64,000 nt of DNA from Pseudosulfitobacter pseudonitzschiae. GTDB taxonomy: Bacteria; Pseudomonadota; Alphaproteobacteria; Rhodobacterales; Rhodobacteraceae. The notes below the pieces were generated by a model that did not search any database, was not told the origin of the DNA, and saw nothing but the letters and a program-made list of their open reading frames with translations. A program made the position numbers and the translations under genes. Location: contig NZ_FQVP01000006.1 of assembly GCF_900129395.1 (NCBI RefSeq), positions 124,001 to 188,000 on the forward strand. The letters run 5' to 3'. Below, piece after piece: positions 16,617-25,745 of this stretch. Numbering within the stretch: position 1 is the stretch's first letter; each line of letters opens with the position of its first letter.

Positions 16617-17678
16617 ATGATGCGTGACACGAAAATTGCCTTTGTGACAGGTGCCACCGGGCTGTTGGGCAACAACCTGGTCCGTACGCTTCTGGCAGAA
16701 GGGGTACAGGTGCGGGGGCTGGCGCGCTCCGCTGAAAAGGCGCGGCAGCAGTTCGGCGATTTGGCGGGGCTTGAGATCGTCGAGGGCGATATGGAGGATG
16801 TGGCGGGCTTTGCCAGCGCACTGGAGGGATGCGACACGCTGTTCCATACGGCGGCCTATTTCCGCGACAGCTATTACGGTGGCCGCCACTGGGCCAAGCT
16901 GAAGGCGATCAACGTCGATGCGACCGGGCGGCTGCTGATCGCGGCGCATCAGGCCGGTATCCGGCAGATCGTGCACACCAGTTCGATTGCCGTGGTGGAC
17001 GGCAAGAAAGGGCAGGTCGTGGACGAAACCATGAAACGCCCCGCAAAGGGCGCGGACGACTACTATCGGTCCAAGATCCTGTCGGACCGGACGGTCATGG
17101 CGCATCTGTACCGGCATCCCGAAACCTTTGGCGTTTTCGTGATGCCGGGCTGGATGCACGGGCCGGGTGACCGGGGGCCGACGGCAGCGGGGCAATTCAC
17201 GCTGGATTTCATGCGGGGCAAACTGCCGGGCATCCCGCCCGCGACCTTTGCCTTTGTCGATGCGCGTGACGTGGCGCAGGCCGAGCTTCTGGCTTTGCGC
17301 CAAGGACGGCGGGGCGATCATTACCTGGCCGCCGGACGGCATGTCGCGATGGCGGATCTGATGCAACTCTACCAGGGGGTCACCGGAGTGGCCGCGCCAA
17401 AGCGCAAGATACCGGCGGCGGCGTTGTGGATCATCGCGGGGATACAAGAGGCCATCGCCCGTCTGACAGGCCGTCCCGCCCTGCTCAGCCTTGCCGCGGT
17501 GCGCAACATGCGCAACGAATTCGAACACAGCCGGTTCGATCCGACCAAGGCGCAGGCCGAGCTGGGGCTGTCGTTTCGCCCGATGGAGGAAACCATCGCC
17601 GACGAAGTTGCGTGGTATCGTGTCAACGGAATGCTGCCCGCACCGGCGACCGAGGCCCGACGCCGATCCAGGCCCTGA
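16617..17678 (+). CDS. NAD(P)-dependent epimerase/dehydratase (extended SDR)
   Basis: 353 residues from the first of two tandem ATGs; GGGGTGAG is the likely RBS. TGATGLLGNNL is the extended-SDR dinucleotide motif. The active-site Tyr-Lys pair is in DDYYRSK, and VHTSSIAVV supplies the Ser. The C-terminal half (GVAAPKRKIPAAALW, FDPTKAQAELGLSFRP) looks like the 3-beta-HSD/dihydroflavonol reductase-like group of NAD-dependent epimerases. Substrate unknown; an oxidoreductase acting on a sugar, sterol or hydroxy-acyl compound is possible. Confidence 0.8.
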   Translation: MMRDTKIAFVTGATGLLGNNLVRTLLAEGVQVRGLARSAEKARQQFGDLAGLEIVEGDMEDVAGFASALEGCDTLFHTAAYFRDSYYGGRHWAKLKAINVDATGRLLIAAHQAGIRQIVHTSSIAVVDGKKGQVVDETMKRPAKGADDYYRSKILSDRTVMAHLYRHPETFGVFVMPGWMHGPGDRGPTAAGQFTLDFMRGKLPGIPPATFAFVDARDVAQAELLALRQGRRGDHYLAAGRHVAMADLMQLYQGVTGVAAPKRKIPAAALWIIAGIQEAIARLTGRPALLSLAAVRNMRNEFEHSRFDPTKAQAELGLSFRPMEETIADEVAWYRVNGMLPAPATEARRRSRP

Positions 17679-17789
17679 ACGGATCGGGATTTGAACGCAG
17701 GAAACGGATATTCCGGCGTTGCGCAGTCATGACACTTTCCCGTCGTTACCGGCCTGAACCGGAACGGACGCAACAATGGAGAACGTGTC

Positions 17790-18548
17790 ATGGAACTGGA
17801 AAACAAGACGATCATCATCACCGGCGCAAGCAGCGGCATCGGTGCGGCGGCGGCCGAACTCTTTGCATCCGAGGGGGCCAATGTGATCCTTGGTGCGCGG
17901 CGGGAAACTGAACTTGAAACAGTTTCCGCGCGTATCAAAGCGAACGGTGGCAACGCCGTGTTCCTGGCCGGTGATGTGCGGGACGAAGGCTTTGCCGACG
18001 CCCTGGTACAGCTGGCCGTCAAGGAATTCGGAGAACTGGACGGCGCGTTCAACAACGCGGGCATCCTGGGTGAAATGGGGCCCATTCCCGATATGGACCT
18101 GAACGACTGGAACCAGGTCATGTCGGTCAACCTGACTGCGGCGTTCCAGGCTGCCAAGGCGCAGATTCCCGCGCTGCGGAAGACCGGCGGCGGTTCGATG
18201 GTCTTCACCTCGTCCTTTGTCGGTTTCAGCAATGGCGGCATGCCGGGGATGGGCGCCTATGCGGCATCCAAGGCCGGTCTGAACGGGCTGGTCCAGTCGC
18301 TTGCGTCGGACCATGCGGCCGAGGGTATCCGCGTCAACGCCCTGCTGCCCGGCGGTACGATTACCCCTGTGAACGGAGAGCAGGATTCCGACACTCTGGC
18401 GTACATCGCGGGTCTTCACCCGATGAAACGCATGGCGGATGCACGGGAGATCGCGCAGGCGGCGCTTTTCCTGCTTTCCGACAGGTCGAGCTTTGTGACC
18501 GGAACACCGCTGGCCGCTGATGGTGGCATGGCCGTCCGGCTGACCTGA
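17790..18548 (+). CDS. SDR-family oxidoreductase
   Basis: 252 residues, classical SDR. TGASSGIG binds the cofactor, NNAG is intact, FTSSFVG supplies Ser and YAASK the catalytic Tyr/Lys. The sequence ends in a normal SFVTGTPLAADGG motif. A gap of 110 bp separates it from the epimerase, so it may have its own promoter, but it is in the same LysR-flanked group. Substrate unknown. Confidence 0.82.
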   Translation: MELENKTIIITGASSGIGAAAAELFASEGANVILGARRETELETVSARIKANGGNAVFLAGDVRDEGFADALVQLAVKEFGELDGAFNNAGILGEMGPIPDMDLNDWNQVMSVNLTAAFQAAKAQIPALRKTGGGSMVFTSSFVGFSNGGMPGMGAYAASKAGLNGLVQSLASDHAAEGIRVNALLPGGTITPVNGEQDSDTLAYIAGLHPMKRMADAREIAQAALFLLSDRSSFVTGTPLAADGGMAVRLT

Positions 18549-18559
18549 TCCCGCGCAAT

Positions 18560-18589
18560 TGCCCCGGGGCGCAGGTCCGCCCTGGGGCA
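18560..18589. terminator. Hairpin between convergent genes
   Basis: TGCCCC-gg-GGCG / CGCC-ct-GGGGCA forms a stem with a 2x2 internal loop and a 6-nt CAGGTC loop. It lies between the SDR stop (18548) and the convergent cyclotransferase stop (18655). Confidence 0.6.
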
Positions 18590-18654
18590 CCCCCCCTCCT
18601 GCGCCGAGTTGGCGAAACCGTCATTCAGGGACAACAGCGCCCCATGGCACGCTG

Positions 18655-19431
18655 TCACGCCGCTTGCGGCCAGAAGGAGAGCAACAGCGCCGCCTCGACC
18701 AGCTTTCCCGTCTCTTCCAGAGCCATATCCCGGATACCATGGCCGCGCAGGGCCTCGACGGTTCTGAACAGGTAATCCGCAGCCGACCCCCAACTGCCGG
18801 CGGCGGTCGCCAACCGTTCCAGACGCGCCCGTTGCGAAAGCTTTCCGGCATAGTGCCGGTGGTTTTGGTCGATGGTAAAGGTAAGGGCCTGTCCAAAAGC
18901 CGCATCGTCGCCATCCAGGACCTCGACCCATTGCGGAACATAGCCGCCAAGCAGCATCTCACGCTGCCACAACAGTGGGAGTTCGGAAGCGAGATCGCTT
19001 TCGCTCAGGCGAAAGGCGATGCCCCGGCAGGTGCCGCCACGATCCAGCCCCAATGCCAATCCCGGGCGCGCCGCTGTCCCGCGCCCCGCCGTCATGGACA
19101 GGCAAAAGGCCCGGTGCCAGCCTGTGACCGTTGCAACCCGGCTTTCCGCGATCTTCATCGCGGGGTTCCAGATCAGCGACCCATATCCGAACACCCAGAG
19201 ATCGCCGGGCGGGCGATGCTTCAGAAAGGCATCCAGCGATGCTGCACGTGTCACTTCGGACGGAAACGACCCGTCCGGATCGTCACACCTCGCAAGAGCG
19301 ACCGCGCCACCGGTTTCGAGAAACGCGCGCGTCAGTACCGGTGCCGCGGTTTCATCGGTGTCTGGGCGGCGCGGACGCGAATCTGCACGCGCTGCGGACA
19401 AGGGTCGGGGAAGGGATGAGCGATCTGACAT
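18655..19431 (-). CDS. ChaC-like gamma-glutamylcyclotransferase
   Basis: 258 residues from the ATG at 19431; the frame stays open to 19929, but that extension covers the ada promoter and 5' end. VFGYGSLIWNP is the signature substrate-binding loop of ChaC/GGCT proteins. WQREMLLGGYVPQW carries the catalytic Glu. The family cleaves gamma-glutamyl bonds, in ChaC-type members glutathione to 5-oxoproline and Cys-Gly. About 60 N-terminal residues (RSSLPRPLSAARADSRPRRP) look disordered. It is divergent from ada; alkylating stress also affects glutathione pools, so co-location may be meaningful but is unproven. Confidence 0.82.
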   Translation of the reverse strand: MSDRSSLPRPLSAARADSRPRRPDTDETAAPVLTRAFLETGGAVALARCDDPDGSFPSEVTRAASLDAFLKHRPPGDLWVFGYGSLIWNPAMKIAESRVATVTGWHRAFCLSMTAGRGTAARPGLALGLDRGGTCRGIAFRLSESDLASELPLLWQREMLLGGYVPQWVEVLDGDDAAFGQALTFTIDQNHRHYAGKLSQRARLERLATAAGSWGSAADYLFRTVEALRGHGIRDMALEETGKLVEAALLLSFWPQAA

Positions 19432-19488
19432 CGGGCAGACTGTGTTGGTTGTCGATGTCACGGGTATGGGTGCAGAGACATCTGCGAT

Positions 19489-19575
19489 CACTCCGTTCCT
19501 TGCCCCGGAACCCGGCTTTGCCAGACCGGCCAGCGCCGCGCCGCCCCGGTTGATGAATGCGCAAGGAACGGAGTG
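19489..19575. repeat. 15-bp perfect inverted repeat in the chaC-ada divergent region
   Basis: CACTCCGTTCCTTGC at 19489-19503 and its exact reverse complement at 19561-19575 flank a 57-bp GC-rich segment. No transposase or target duplication is associated. It may form a long leader hairpin or two operator arms. Confidence 0.6.
19556..19563 (+). promoter_or_regulatory. Candidate Ada box
   Basis: AATGCGCA, differing by one base from the E. coli ada operator AAAGCGCA, lies 78 nt upstream of the ada start and overlaps the inner end of the 15-bp inverted repeat. It is short and could be chance, but the position suits autoregulation by methylated Ada. Confidence 0.4.
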
Positions 19576-19640
19576 CAGGACGCGTTCGCGCCTGTCAGGC
19601 TGTTCTCCGGGTTTCGCAACATCATCGAAAGGTCGGACGG

Positions 19641-20723
19641 ATGAATGCACATCATTTTGATACAAACGGGCACGCGGTTGCGCAGGACCCCAGATGGGCG
19701 CGCATCGTGGCGCGCGACAAGACGGCGGATGGCCAGTTGTGGTATTCGGTCCTGACGACCGGCGTTTATTGCCGTCCATCCTGCCCGTCACGGCGGGCCA
19801 ATCCGAAAAACGTCCAGCTTCACGACACGCTGGAAAGTGCCCGTGCGACAGGCTTTCGCCCCTGCAAACGGTGCAACCCCGAGGCTTCCTCCGCCGAGGC
19901 CGACCACACGGATGTGGTGACGCAGGCATGCCGTCTTATCGAAGAAAGCGAAGACATACCCTCGCTGGAGATGCTCGCGCAGGCGGCGGGTCTGAGCCCC
20001 GGGTATTTTCACCGGGTCTTCAAATCCGCGACGGGTCTGACGCCCAAGGCCTACGCCTCGGCACATCGTGCAAACAGGGTGCGCGCGGGGTTGGTGGCCG
20101 GGAATTCCGTGACCGAGGCGATTTATGACGCCGGTTTCAATTCCAGCGGGCGGTTCTACGAACAATCGACTAGGATGCTGGGGATGACGCCGTCGCAATA
20201 CCGATCCGGCGGCGCGGACGAAGAGATCAGGTTTGCGGTTGGGCACACCTCGCTTGGCGATCTTCTCGTGGCGTCCAGCAAAAAGGGGGTTGTGTCCATA
20301 CTGTTGGGAAACGATCCGGACGAACTGGTCAGGAACCTTCAGGATCGGTTCCCCAAGGCCCGGCTGGTCGGCGCGGATCGCGCCTATGAGGCGACCGTGG
20401 CGCGCGTGGTCGGCTGTATTGAAAACCCGGGCATCGGTCTGGACCTTCCGCTTGATGTGCGCGGCACCGCATTCCAGCAACGGGTCTGGCAGGCCTTGCA
20501 GGACATTCCGGTCGGGGACACCGTTTCCTATGCCGACATTGCCCGACGCATCGACGCGCCCAAGGCGGTCCGCGCCGTTGCGGGCGCCTGTGCGGCGAAC
20601 AAGCTGGCCGTCGCCATTCCCTGTCATCGGGTCGTGCGCAACGACGGTGCTTTGTCGGGCTATGCGTGGGGCGTCGAGCGCAAACGCGCGCTTCTGGACC
20701 GCGAGGCACTGCAAGACGCGTAA
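19641..20723 (+). CDS. ada: Ada: adaptive-response methyltransferase and activator
   Basis: 360 residues with three domains. The N-terminal Ada zinc domain (1-80) has C44, C48, C75 and C78 in VYCRPSC and CKRC; in the family one of these accepts methyl groups from phosphotriesters. An AraC-type HTH follows (about 90-190: IPSLEMLAQAAGLSPGYFHR, TEAIYDAGFNSSGRFYE). The C-terminal O6-methylguanine methyltransferase domain has the acceptor C328 in IPCHRV. Methylated Ada activates repair genes. The start is the ATG at 19641 (GGTCGGACGG upstream); the longer frame adds an unsupported leader. It leads a repair operon with ogt and a 2OG oxygenase. Confidence 0.95.
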   Translation: MNAHHFDTNGHAVAQDPRWARIVARDKTADGQLWYSVLTTGVYCRPSCPSRRANPKNVQLHDTLESARATGFRPCKRCNPEASSAEADHTDVVTQACRLIEESEDIPSLEMLAQAAGLSPGYFHRVFKSATGLTPKAYASAHRANRVRAGLVAGNSVTEAIYDAGFNSSGRFYEQSTRMLGMTPSQYRSGGADEEIRFAVGHTSLGDLLVASSKKGVVSILLGNDPDELVRNLQDRFPKARLVGADRAYEATVARVVGCIENPGIGLDLPLDVRGTAFQQRVWQALQDIPVGDTVSYADIARRIDAPKAVRAVAGACAANKLAVAIPCHRVVRNDGALSGYAWGVERKRALLDREALQDA

Positions 20724-20836
20724 GCCGCGCAACCGCAAGGCCGGCCACTTTGCCGATTTGACCGCAAGGACCGGAGTTCGCGGCAGGTGCGCATCAGGCA
20801 GGCTGGATGACAACGCCATCAAACGGAGCAAACCCG

Positions 20837-21379
20837 ATGACTTTCGCAACCAAGAATTTCGACACCGAACCGCACGCTGCCGATACGCTCTTGTTCGCCA
20901 CGGCACCCTGCCCGCTTGGCCGGATTCTGGTGGCACGCGGCACCAGGGGCGTCCGTGCCGTGCTGATCGGAGACAGCGCCGACGCACTTGAGGCAGACCT
21001 TGCCGCACGTTTCCCGAAGTCCCGCCTTTTGGCGGATGATCGCGCGGTCCGTGACGACATAACGAAAGTGGTGCGCTTCATTGAAGCGCCTGCGAAGGGG
21101 CTCGATCTTGTGCTGGAGCTGAACGGCACGCCGTTCCAGCACCGGGTCTGGGACGAGGTTCGCAAAATCGGCGCGGGTGAGACAGTGACTTACAAGGAAC
21201 TGGCAGCCCGGGTCGGGTCGCCTGCTTCGCCCCGCGCGGTGGCGGGTGCCTGTGCGGCCAACCCGGCGGCCCTTGCCGTGCCCTGCCACCGGGTGGTGCG
21301 CAGTGACGGGGCTCTGGCAGGCTATCGCTGGGGCCTTGACCGCAAGCGCCAGCTGCTGCGGAACGAGGTGCAGATATGA
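20837..21379 (+). CDS. ogt: Methylated-DNA--protein-cysteine methyltransferase
   Basis: 180 residues from the ATG at 20837, chosen for GGAG 8 nt upstream; an in-frame ATG at 20807 is the alternative. Acceptor C150 lies in VPCHRVVRSDG, after GTPFQHRVWDEV and the RAVAGACAAN DNA-binding loop. It closely resembles the C-terminal domain of the Ada encoded upstream, so it probably arose by duplication. It removes methyl groups from O6-methylguanine in a suicidal reaction. Its end overlaps the next gene (ATGA). Confidence 0.93.
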   Translation: MTFATKNFDTEPHAADTLLFATAPCPLGRILVARGTRGVRAVLIGDSADALEADLAARFPKSRLLADDRAVRDDITKVVRFIEAPAKGLDLVLELNGTPFQHRVWDEVRKIGAGETVTYKELAARVGSPASPRAVAGACAANPAALAVPCHRVVRSDGALAGYRWGLDRKRQLLRNEVQI

Positions 21380-22092
21380 CAACGGACATCGCCGTGGACC
21401 GCATCGCCGCCTATGATTGGTCCGCCATCGGGGAAGAGCTGAACAGCTTTGGCAGCGCCGTTCTGCCCCGGCTTTTGACCGCCGGGGAATGCCGCGCGCT
21501 GGCCGCGCTTTATCCGGACGAAAGCCATTTCCGAAGCCATGTGATCATGGCGCGGCACGGGTTCGGTCGGGGCGCGTACCGATATTTCAGCTATCCGCTG
21601 CCCGACCTCGTGGCGGGATTGCGCACGGCGCTTTATCCGCGCTTTGCCGATCTTGCCAATGACTGGAACCGGACGATGAACCTGGACCAGCGCTATCCCG
21701 CGACACACGCTGAATACCTGGAGCAATGTCACAGCGCGGGTCAGCTTCGGCCAACGCCGCTTTTGCTGCAATACGTCGCGGGTGACTTTAATTGCCTGCA
21801 TCAGGATCTCTATGGCGACCTTGTCTTTCCGATCCAGGTCGCGATCCTTCTGTCCGAACCGGGCGAGGATTTCACCGGCGGCGAATTCTGCATGACCGAG
21901 CAACGCCCACGTATGCAGAGCCGCGTCGAAGTCGTACCGCTGCGCCGGGGCGATGCCGTGGCCTTTGCTGTTCACAACCGTCCTGTGCAGGGAACAAGAG
22001 GCAGCTACCGGGTCAACCTCCGGCATGGCGTCAGCCGCCTGCGCAGCGGTACGCGGCACACGATTGGGATCATCTTTCACGACGCGAAATAA
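21376..22092 (+). CDS. 2OG-Fe(II) oxygenase of the Oxygenase-NA type (DNA alkylation repair)
   Basis: 238 residues. The iron facial triad is H142 and D144 in CLHQDLYGD plus H217 in LRHGVSRLRSG; R221 or R223 may contact 2-oxoglutarate. The overall pattern (ARHGFGRGAYRYF, GGEFCMTEQRPRMQSR, IIFHDAK) matches the family annotated as an oxygenase acting on damaged DNA (PF09859, from memory). It is distinct from classical AlkB. Overlap with ogt and its place behind ada make a role in oxidative removal of alkyl lesions likely. I know of no biochemical proof for this family. Confidence 0.85.
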   Translation: MTTDIAVDRIAAYDWSAIGEELNSFGSAVLPRLLTAGECRALAALYPDESHFRSHVIMARHGFGRGAYRYFSYPLPDLVAGLRTALYPRFADLANDWNRTMNLDQRYPATHAEYLEQCHSAGQLRPTPLLLQYVAGDFNCLHQDLYGDLVFPIQVAILLSEPGEDFTGGEFCMTEQRPRMQSRVEVVPLRRGDAVAFAVHNRPVQGTRGSYRVNLRHGVSRLRSGTRHTIGIIFHDAK

Positions 22093-22131
22093 GCGTCATC
22101 GCTTTGACAGGGACCGCTGGACTCCTGCGGC

Positions 22132-23790
22132 CTACCTGCGGGGCTCTTGTCGCGCACACACGCCCTTGGCCCAGCGGTCCGCGGATTTTCCGAAACAGTC
22201 ATGCAGGGAATCGACCGCGATCACACTGCCCAGGGCAAGCCGTCCCAGCAGGCACAAACGGGGCACCACGTGACCTTGTTCATCCAGAACCTGCCCGTCG
22301 GCTGCAGTGCGCGCCGCCAGCCCCTGGGAAAGCGGTGACAGGACGCCGTTTTCCACCAAGGTGCAGACGGGTGCCGCCACGATGCTCGACAGGTCGGGCG
22401 AAGGCAGGACCGCGTCGATCATGACCGAAGCGCGGGCGGTGTTGCCACCTGTTTCCAAGGTCCAACCGCTGTCTGTCAGGGTGAAATCAGGATCAACTGC
22501 AAGGTCCAGATCCACAATACCCGCATCGATCAGCGCCAAGAGTTCGCGCGACGCGGACAAGGGCGGGCCATAGCTGTAGCGCTTTAGCCCTTCGTCGAAA
22601 GCAACAAGCGCCTCCGCGGTTTCCACGGGTGTCTCGACGGGATTGTACCCTGCACGCAGGGCGTCCTGCGCCTTGCGCCAGACCTGGCCCACCGCATAGC
22701 CGGTGGTGGGCGCACAGGCGCCCTCGGCCAGCGCGATGCCGCTGCGCAACATATCCATCGGGGACAGGTCTTTTTCTTGCGTTCCCGCGTCGGTCCATTC
22801 GGCGTCCAGCCAATCGGCCACGGCCCCCTTGGGCACCGTCGCGCCACAGTCCGTCAGAATGCGTGTGACGACGGGTTCCAGTGCCGCGCTGATCGCCGCG
22901 CGGGCGGTGTCGGGGTCTGCCACGGCTGCCTGTGACATCGCCTGCGAAAACCTGTCCACCTCTGACGGGTGCAGATCAAACCGCGCATCCAGCGCCTGCG
23001 TCGCGGGCTTGGGAAACGGCGGATGACCGTTCAGCGAAAACGGATAGATGGCCGCAGGTTCGCGCCCCGAAGGGTGATAGCCCTGTGCATCAAACCGCCC
23101 GCCCTGCCCGCACGTCAGCACCCGCAACACGTCAAAGGTCGACAGCCCCAAACCACGGATGGCCACGGTGCGGCCTGCCCAATCTTGCGCGCGTTCCGCC
23201 AATCGCGCCGCCGGATAGGCCTGCGCCAGTTGCCCCTGCGTGTCGCGGGCATGGTCCTGCCATTCGGCCAGCTGGTCGTCGGGCGCGGTCTCGGGCTGGC
23301 CGGGGGTCAGCAGCACCTCGTCGTAGGGCGCGCGCGGCGGGTCACCGGCATGCACCCGCCAGCCCGCGTCACTGCGTTCGATCCGCGCGACCTTATTGGG
23401 AACGATGGTGATTGTCCCGTTGGAGATATCCAGCAGGTCCTGCAGCCGTGCCTGTAAATACCGGCCCAGATCGGCCCGCGGCGGGAAACTGTCGGGATCG
23501 GCCTGGTTGCCCGTGTGTCTGGCGTACCACCTGGCAAAGCTGCCAGCGCGCGAAAATGCGGGCGGGCGGATGGCGATGTCGCGAAAGGGAATGTTCAACA
23601 GGCACAGCGGGCTTTCGTCGGGGTGAAAGTTCGGCCCCGCTCCGGGTGCGTCAGAAGGTTCGAACACGTCGACCACAACACGGCACCCGCTGTCTGCCAG
23701 ATGCGCCACCAACGCTTCGAGCGCACCCAAACTTCGTGGGCCCAGACCGACAATCGCAATCCGTGCCGCAGCCGTGCCTGACTTCATCAT
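22132..23790 (-). CDS. FAD/NAD(P)-binding protein (NAD_binding_9 type)
   Basis: 552 residues. IAIVGLGPRSLGALEAL at the N-terminus is a Rossmann GxGxxx motif; AGPNFHPDESPLCLLNIPF and GRTVAIRGLGLSTFDVLRVL (a second nucleotide-binding motif) follow. This fits the large uncharacterised FAD-NAD(P)-binding family often linked to hydroxylase-like or amino-acid-modifying roles. No signal peptide is seen. It stands alone, tail to tail with the ada operon and 104 bp from the next gene upstream. I do not recognise a specific function. Confidence 0.75.
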   Translation of the reverse strand: MMKSGTAAARIAIVGLGPRSLGALEALVAHLADSGCRVVVDVFEPSDAPGAGPNFHPDESPLCLLNIPFRDIAIRPPAFSRAGSFARWYARHTGNQADPDSFPPRADLGRYLQARLQDLLDISNGTITIVPNKVARIERSDAGWRVHAGDPPRAPYDEVLLTPGQPETAPDDQLAEWQDHARDTQGQLAQAYPAARLAERAQDWAGRTVAIRGLGLSTFDVLRVLTCGQGGRFDAQGYHPSGREPAAIYPFSLNGHPPFPKPATQALDARFDLHPSEVDRFSQAMSQAAVADPDTARAAISAALEPVVTRILTDCGATVPKGAVADWLDAEWTDAGTQEKDLSPMDMLRSGIALAEGACAPTTGYAVGQVWRKAQDALRAGYNPVETPVETAEALVAFDEGLKRYSYGPPLSASRELLALIDAGIVDLDLAVDPDFTLTDSGWTLETGGNTARASVMIDAVLPSPDLSSIVAAPVCTLVENGVLSPLSQGLAARTAADGQVLDEQGHVVPRLCLLGRLALGSVIAVDSLHDCFGKSADRWAKGVCARQEPRR

Positions 23791-23894
23791 GGCGCCTTTC
23801 CGTGGCGGGCGTCCGCGCGCCGGCCGGTATTATTGAACCAATGTCTTCCAACATGTAGCACGGCGAAAAGGTTCCCCTGATAACCTTCCGGCCA

Positions 23895-25745
23895 CTACCC
23901 GACTTGCCGCAATGCGCCTTTCAAGGCCAGTGCCTCAAGCCGGTTGCGCACGCCGCGCGGGGCCCTCAGCGCCATGCGGTCCAGACAGGCGCGGTCGGCA
24001 TCCCCGGCCCGCACACCTTTCAGAACCAGCCGTGCCATACCGATGTGATCGCCCTGGGTTTGCGACAGCAGGTCCAGCGCGGGCAGCAGCCGCTGTTCCA
24101 CGTCGTCAAAATCGGTGCCGAAGGGAAATGCAGGCAGTTCCACAGGCCCAAGCCAGCCGTTCAGATGCCGCGGTGTGTTGCAGCGCCAGCCGTCTGGAAC
24201 CGTAAAATCCGCCGCCAGTTTGCCCGCCGCCTTGGCTTGTGCCACCAGGTCATCCTGAAACCGGCTGTCGGCAATACGCACCATGCGGGCCACGGCAACC
24301 TCGTCGCGCACGCCGCGCAGATCGGCGATGCCGTATTCCGTCACCACGATATCACGATAAGCGCGCGGCACGCTTTCATGCGGATGCGACCAGACGATAT
24401 TCGACGTGGTCCGCCCCGCCTTGGTCCGTGTTGCAGGCAGCGTGATGATCGACCGCGCCCCGTCGAGCGCAAAGGCCTGTTCGATGAAATTGAACTGACC
24501 CCCGATCCCGCTGACCACCTGACCATTGCTGGCAATGTCACTGGTCACACCGCCCAGCAGCGTCACCTTCATCGCGGCATTCACAAACCGCGCATCGGTG
24601 CGGGCGGCGCGTTTGGCGTCTTCGTCGCCGTACAACTGGTTGGTGAAGGACACCGGCATCATGCGGATGCGGGCGTGCTCGGCCTCTGTCAATCCGCGCA
24701 GTGCCGTGTAAAAGGCGCGGCAGTCCACGAAGAAGCCCGCGTGTATCGCGACGCCATCAACCTCGCGGCGGACGATCCCGGCCTTGAACAGTTGCAGCAA
24801 GCCGTCGACCAGCATTTCGGTCACCATATACAGCCCCGCGTCAAAGGTTCCGCTTTCGTCAAAGCCATCTTGCGCAAAGGGGCTGTTGCGCTGAATGTCC
24901 AACGCCTTGCCCGTATGGCGCAACATCAGCGCATGGGCCACCGCATCGCCAATCGCGCCGATGCCGATCTGCAACGTACCGCCATCCCGGATCAGCCGCG
25001 ACACATGCAGCCCGATGGCATGTTCCTCGGCACCGACAGGCCGCTTGACCACGGAAAACAGTTCGAACTGCGGACCGTCGTCCATCAGAATCTGCACCGC
25101 GTCGCGGTCCACCAACGCCTGGGGGCCGGTCATCGCGGGCAGCGTGTCGTTGACCTCGGCCGCCAAGACAAAGTCCTGACGCCCTGCCCGTCGGTCGTCC
25201 AGCAGATCGGCGGAAATATCGGTGTTGCACGACAGGCTGAAATGATCGTCATCGACCGGGGCCAGCAGTTGCATCATCACATTCGGCCGCCAGCGCCGCA
25301 GCACGTCCAGCGCATGGGTGTAGTTCGCCGCGATATAGCGCCGTTGCGCCACAGGCTGCGACAACCAGCGCCCCGCCTGCATGAAAAACTCGGACACTTC
25401 GATGTTGTCGGGCAAGGTGCCGTCGCGCATCATCCGCGCGTATTCAATCTGTGGGTACTGCCCGAACAGACGATCCGCCGCCGGTTCCAGCAGGCGCCGC
25501 GCCATGCCCTGCCCCATATCGGGCCGCTCCAGCGTCAGCGCGGTCAGGATCGACAGGCGCACATCGGGTCGCGCGGCCACCGCGCGTGTCAGCGCGTTCA
25601 GCAGGGTGACCGGCTTGCCCAGACCCAGCGGCAAGGCCAGACGGATGTCGCCGCCTGTGCGTTCGATGATTTCGGCTGCAATCCGGTCTGCGGTCGTCTC
25701 AGCCAAAGGAGGCCCACCCCGGATCGGGCGTGAACCGTGCGCCAT
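23895..25745 (-). CDS. Acetyl-CoA hydrolase/transferase family protein
   Basis: 616 residues if the ATG at 25745 is used, which overlaps fadJ by 47 nt; a TTG at 25706 (LAETTADR) is a shorter alternative. SGIGGQFNFIEQAFA and VVTEYGIADLRG are the conserved glycine loop and catalytic-Glu region of class I CoA transferases/hydrolases. It may move CoA between acyl-CoA and acetate, or release free acid. It is the last gene of the fadE-fadI-fadJ operon, so it could balance CoA during beta-oxidation. The C-terminus includes NGWLGPVELPAFPFG and a basic tail. Confidence 0.82.
   Translation of the reverse strand: MAHGSRPIRGGPPLAETTADRIAAEIIERTGGDIRLALPLGLGKPVTLLNALTRAVAARPDVRLSILTALTLERPDMGQGMARRLLEPAADRLFGQYPQIEYARMMRDGTLPDNIEVSEFFMQAGRWLSQPVAQRRYIAANYTHALDVLRRWRPNVMMQLLAPVDDDHFSLSCNTDISADLLDDRRAGRQDFVLAAEVNDTLPAMTGPQALVDRDAVQILMDDGPQFELFSVVKRPVGAEEHAIGLHVSRLIRDGGTLQIGIGAIGDAVAHALMLRHTGKALDIQRNSPFAQDGFDESGTFDAGLYMVTEMLVDGLLQLFKAGIVRREVDGVAIHAGFFVDCRAFYTALRGLTEAEHARIRMMPVSFTNQLYGDEDAKRAARTDARFVNAAMKVTLLGGVTSDIASNGQVVSGIGGQFNFIEQAFALDGARSIITLPATRTKAGRTTSNIVWSHPHESVPRAYRDIVVTEYGIADLRGVRDEVAVARMVRIADSRFQDDLVAQAKAAGKLAADFTVPDGWRCNTPRHLNGWLGPVELPAFPFGTDFDDVEQRLLPALDLLSQTQGDHIGMARLVLKGVRAGDADRACLDRMALRAPRGVRNRLEALALKGALRQVG

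Noticed and set aside
19489-19575. The inverted repeat as ends of a small mobile element
   Set aside because: No transposase, no target-site duplication and only 57 bp inside; a regulatory or structural role is simpler.
23904-25733. A 609-residue plus-strand frame across the CoA transferase gene
   Set aside because: Its translation has no recognisable domain, and the opposite frame encodes a well-conserved transferase with motifs.
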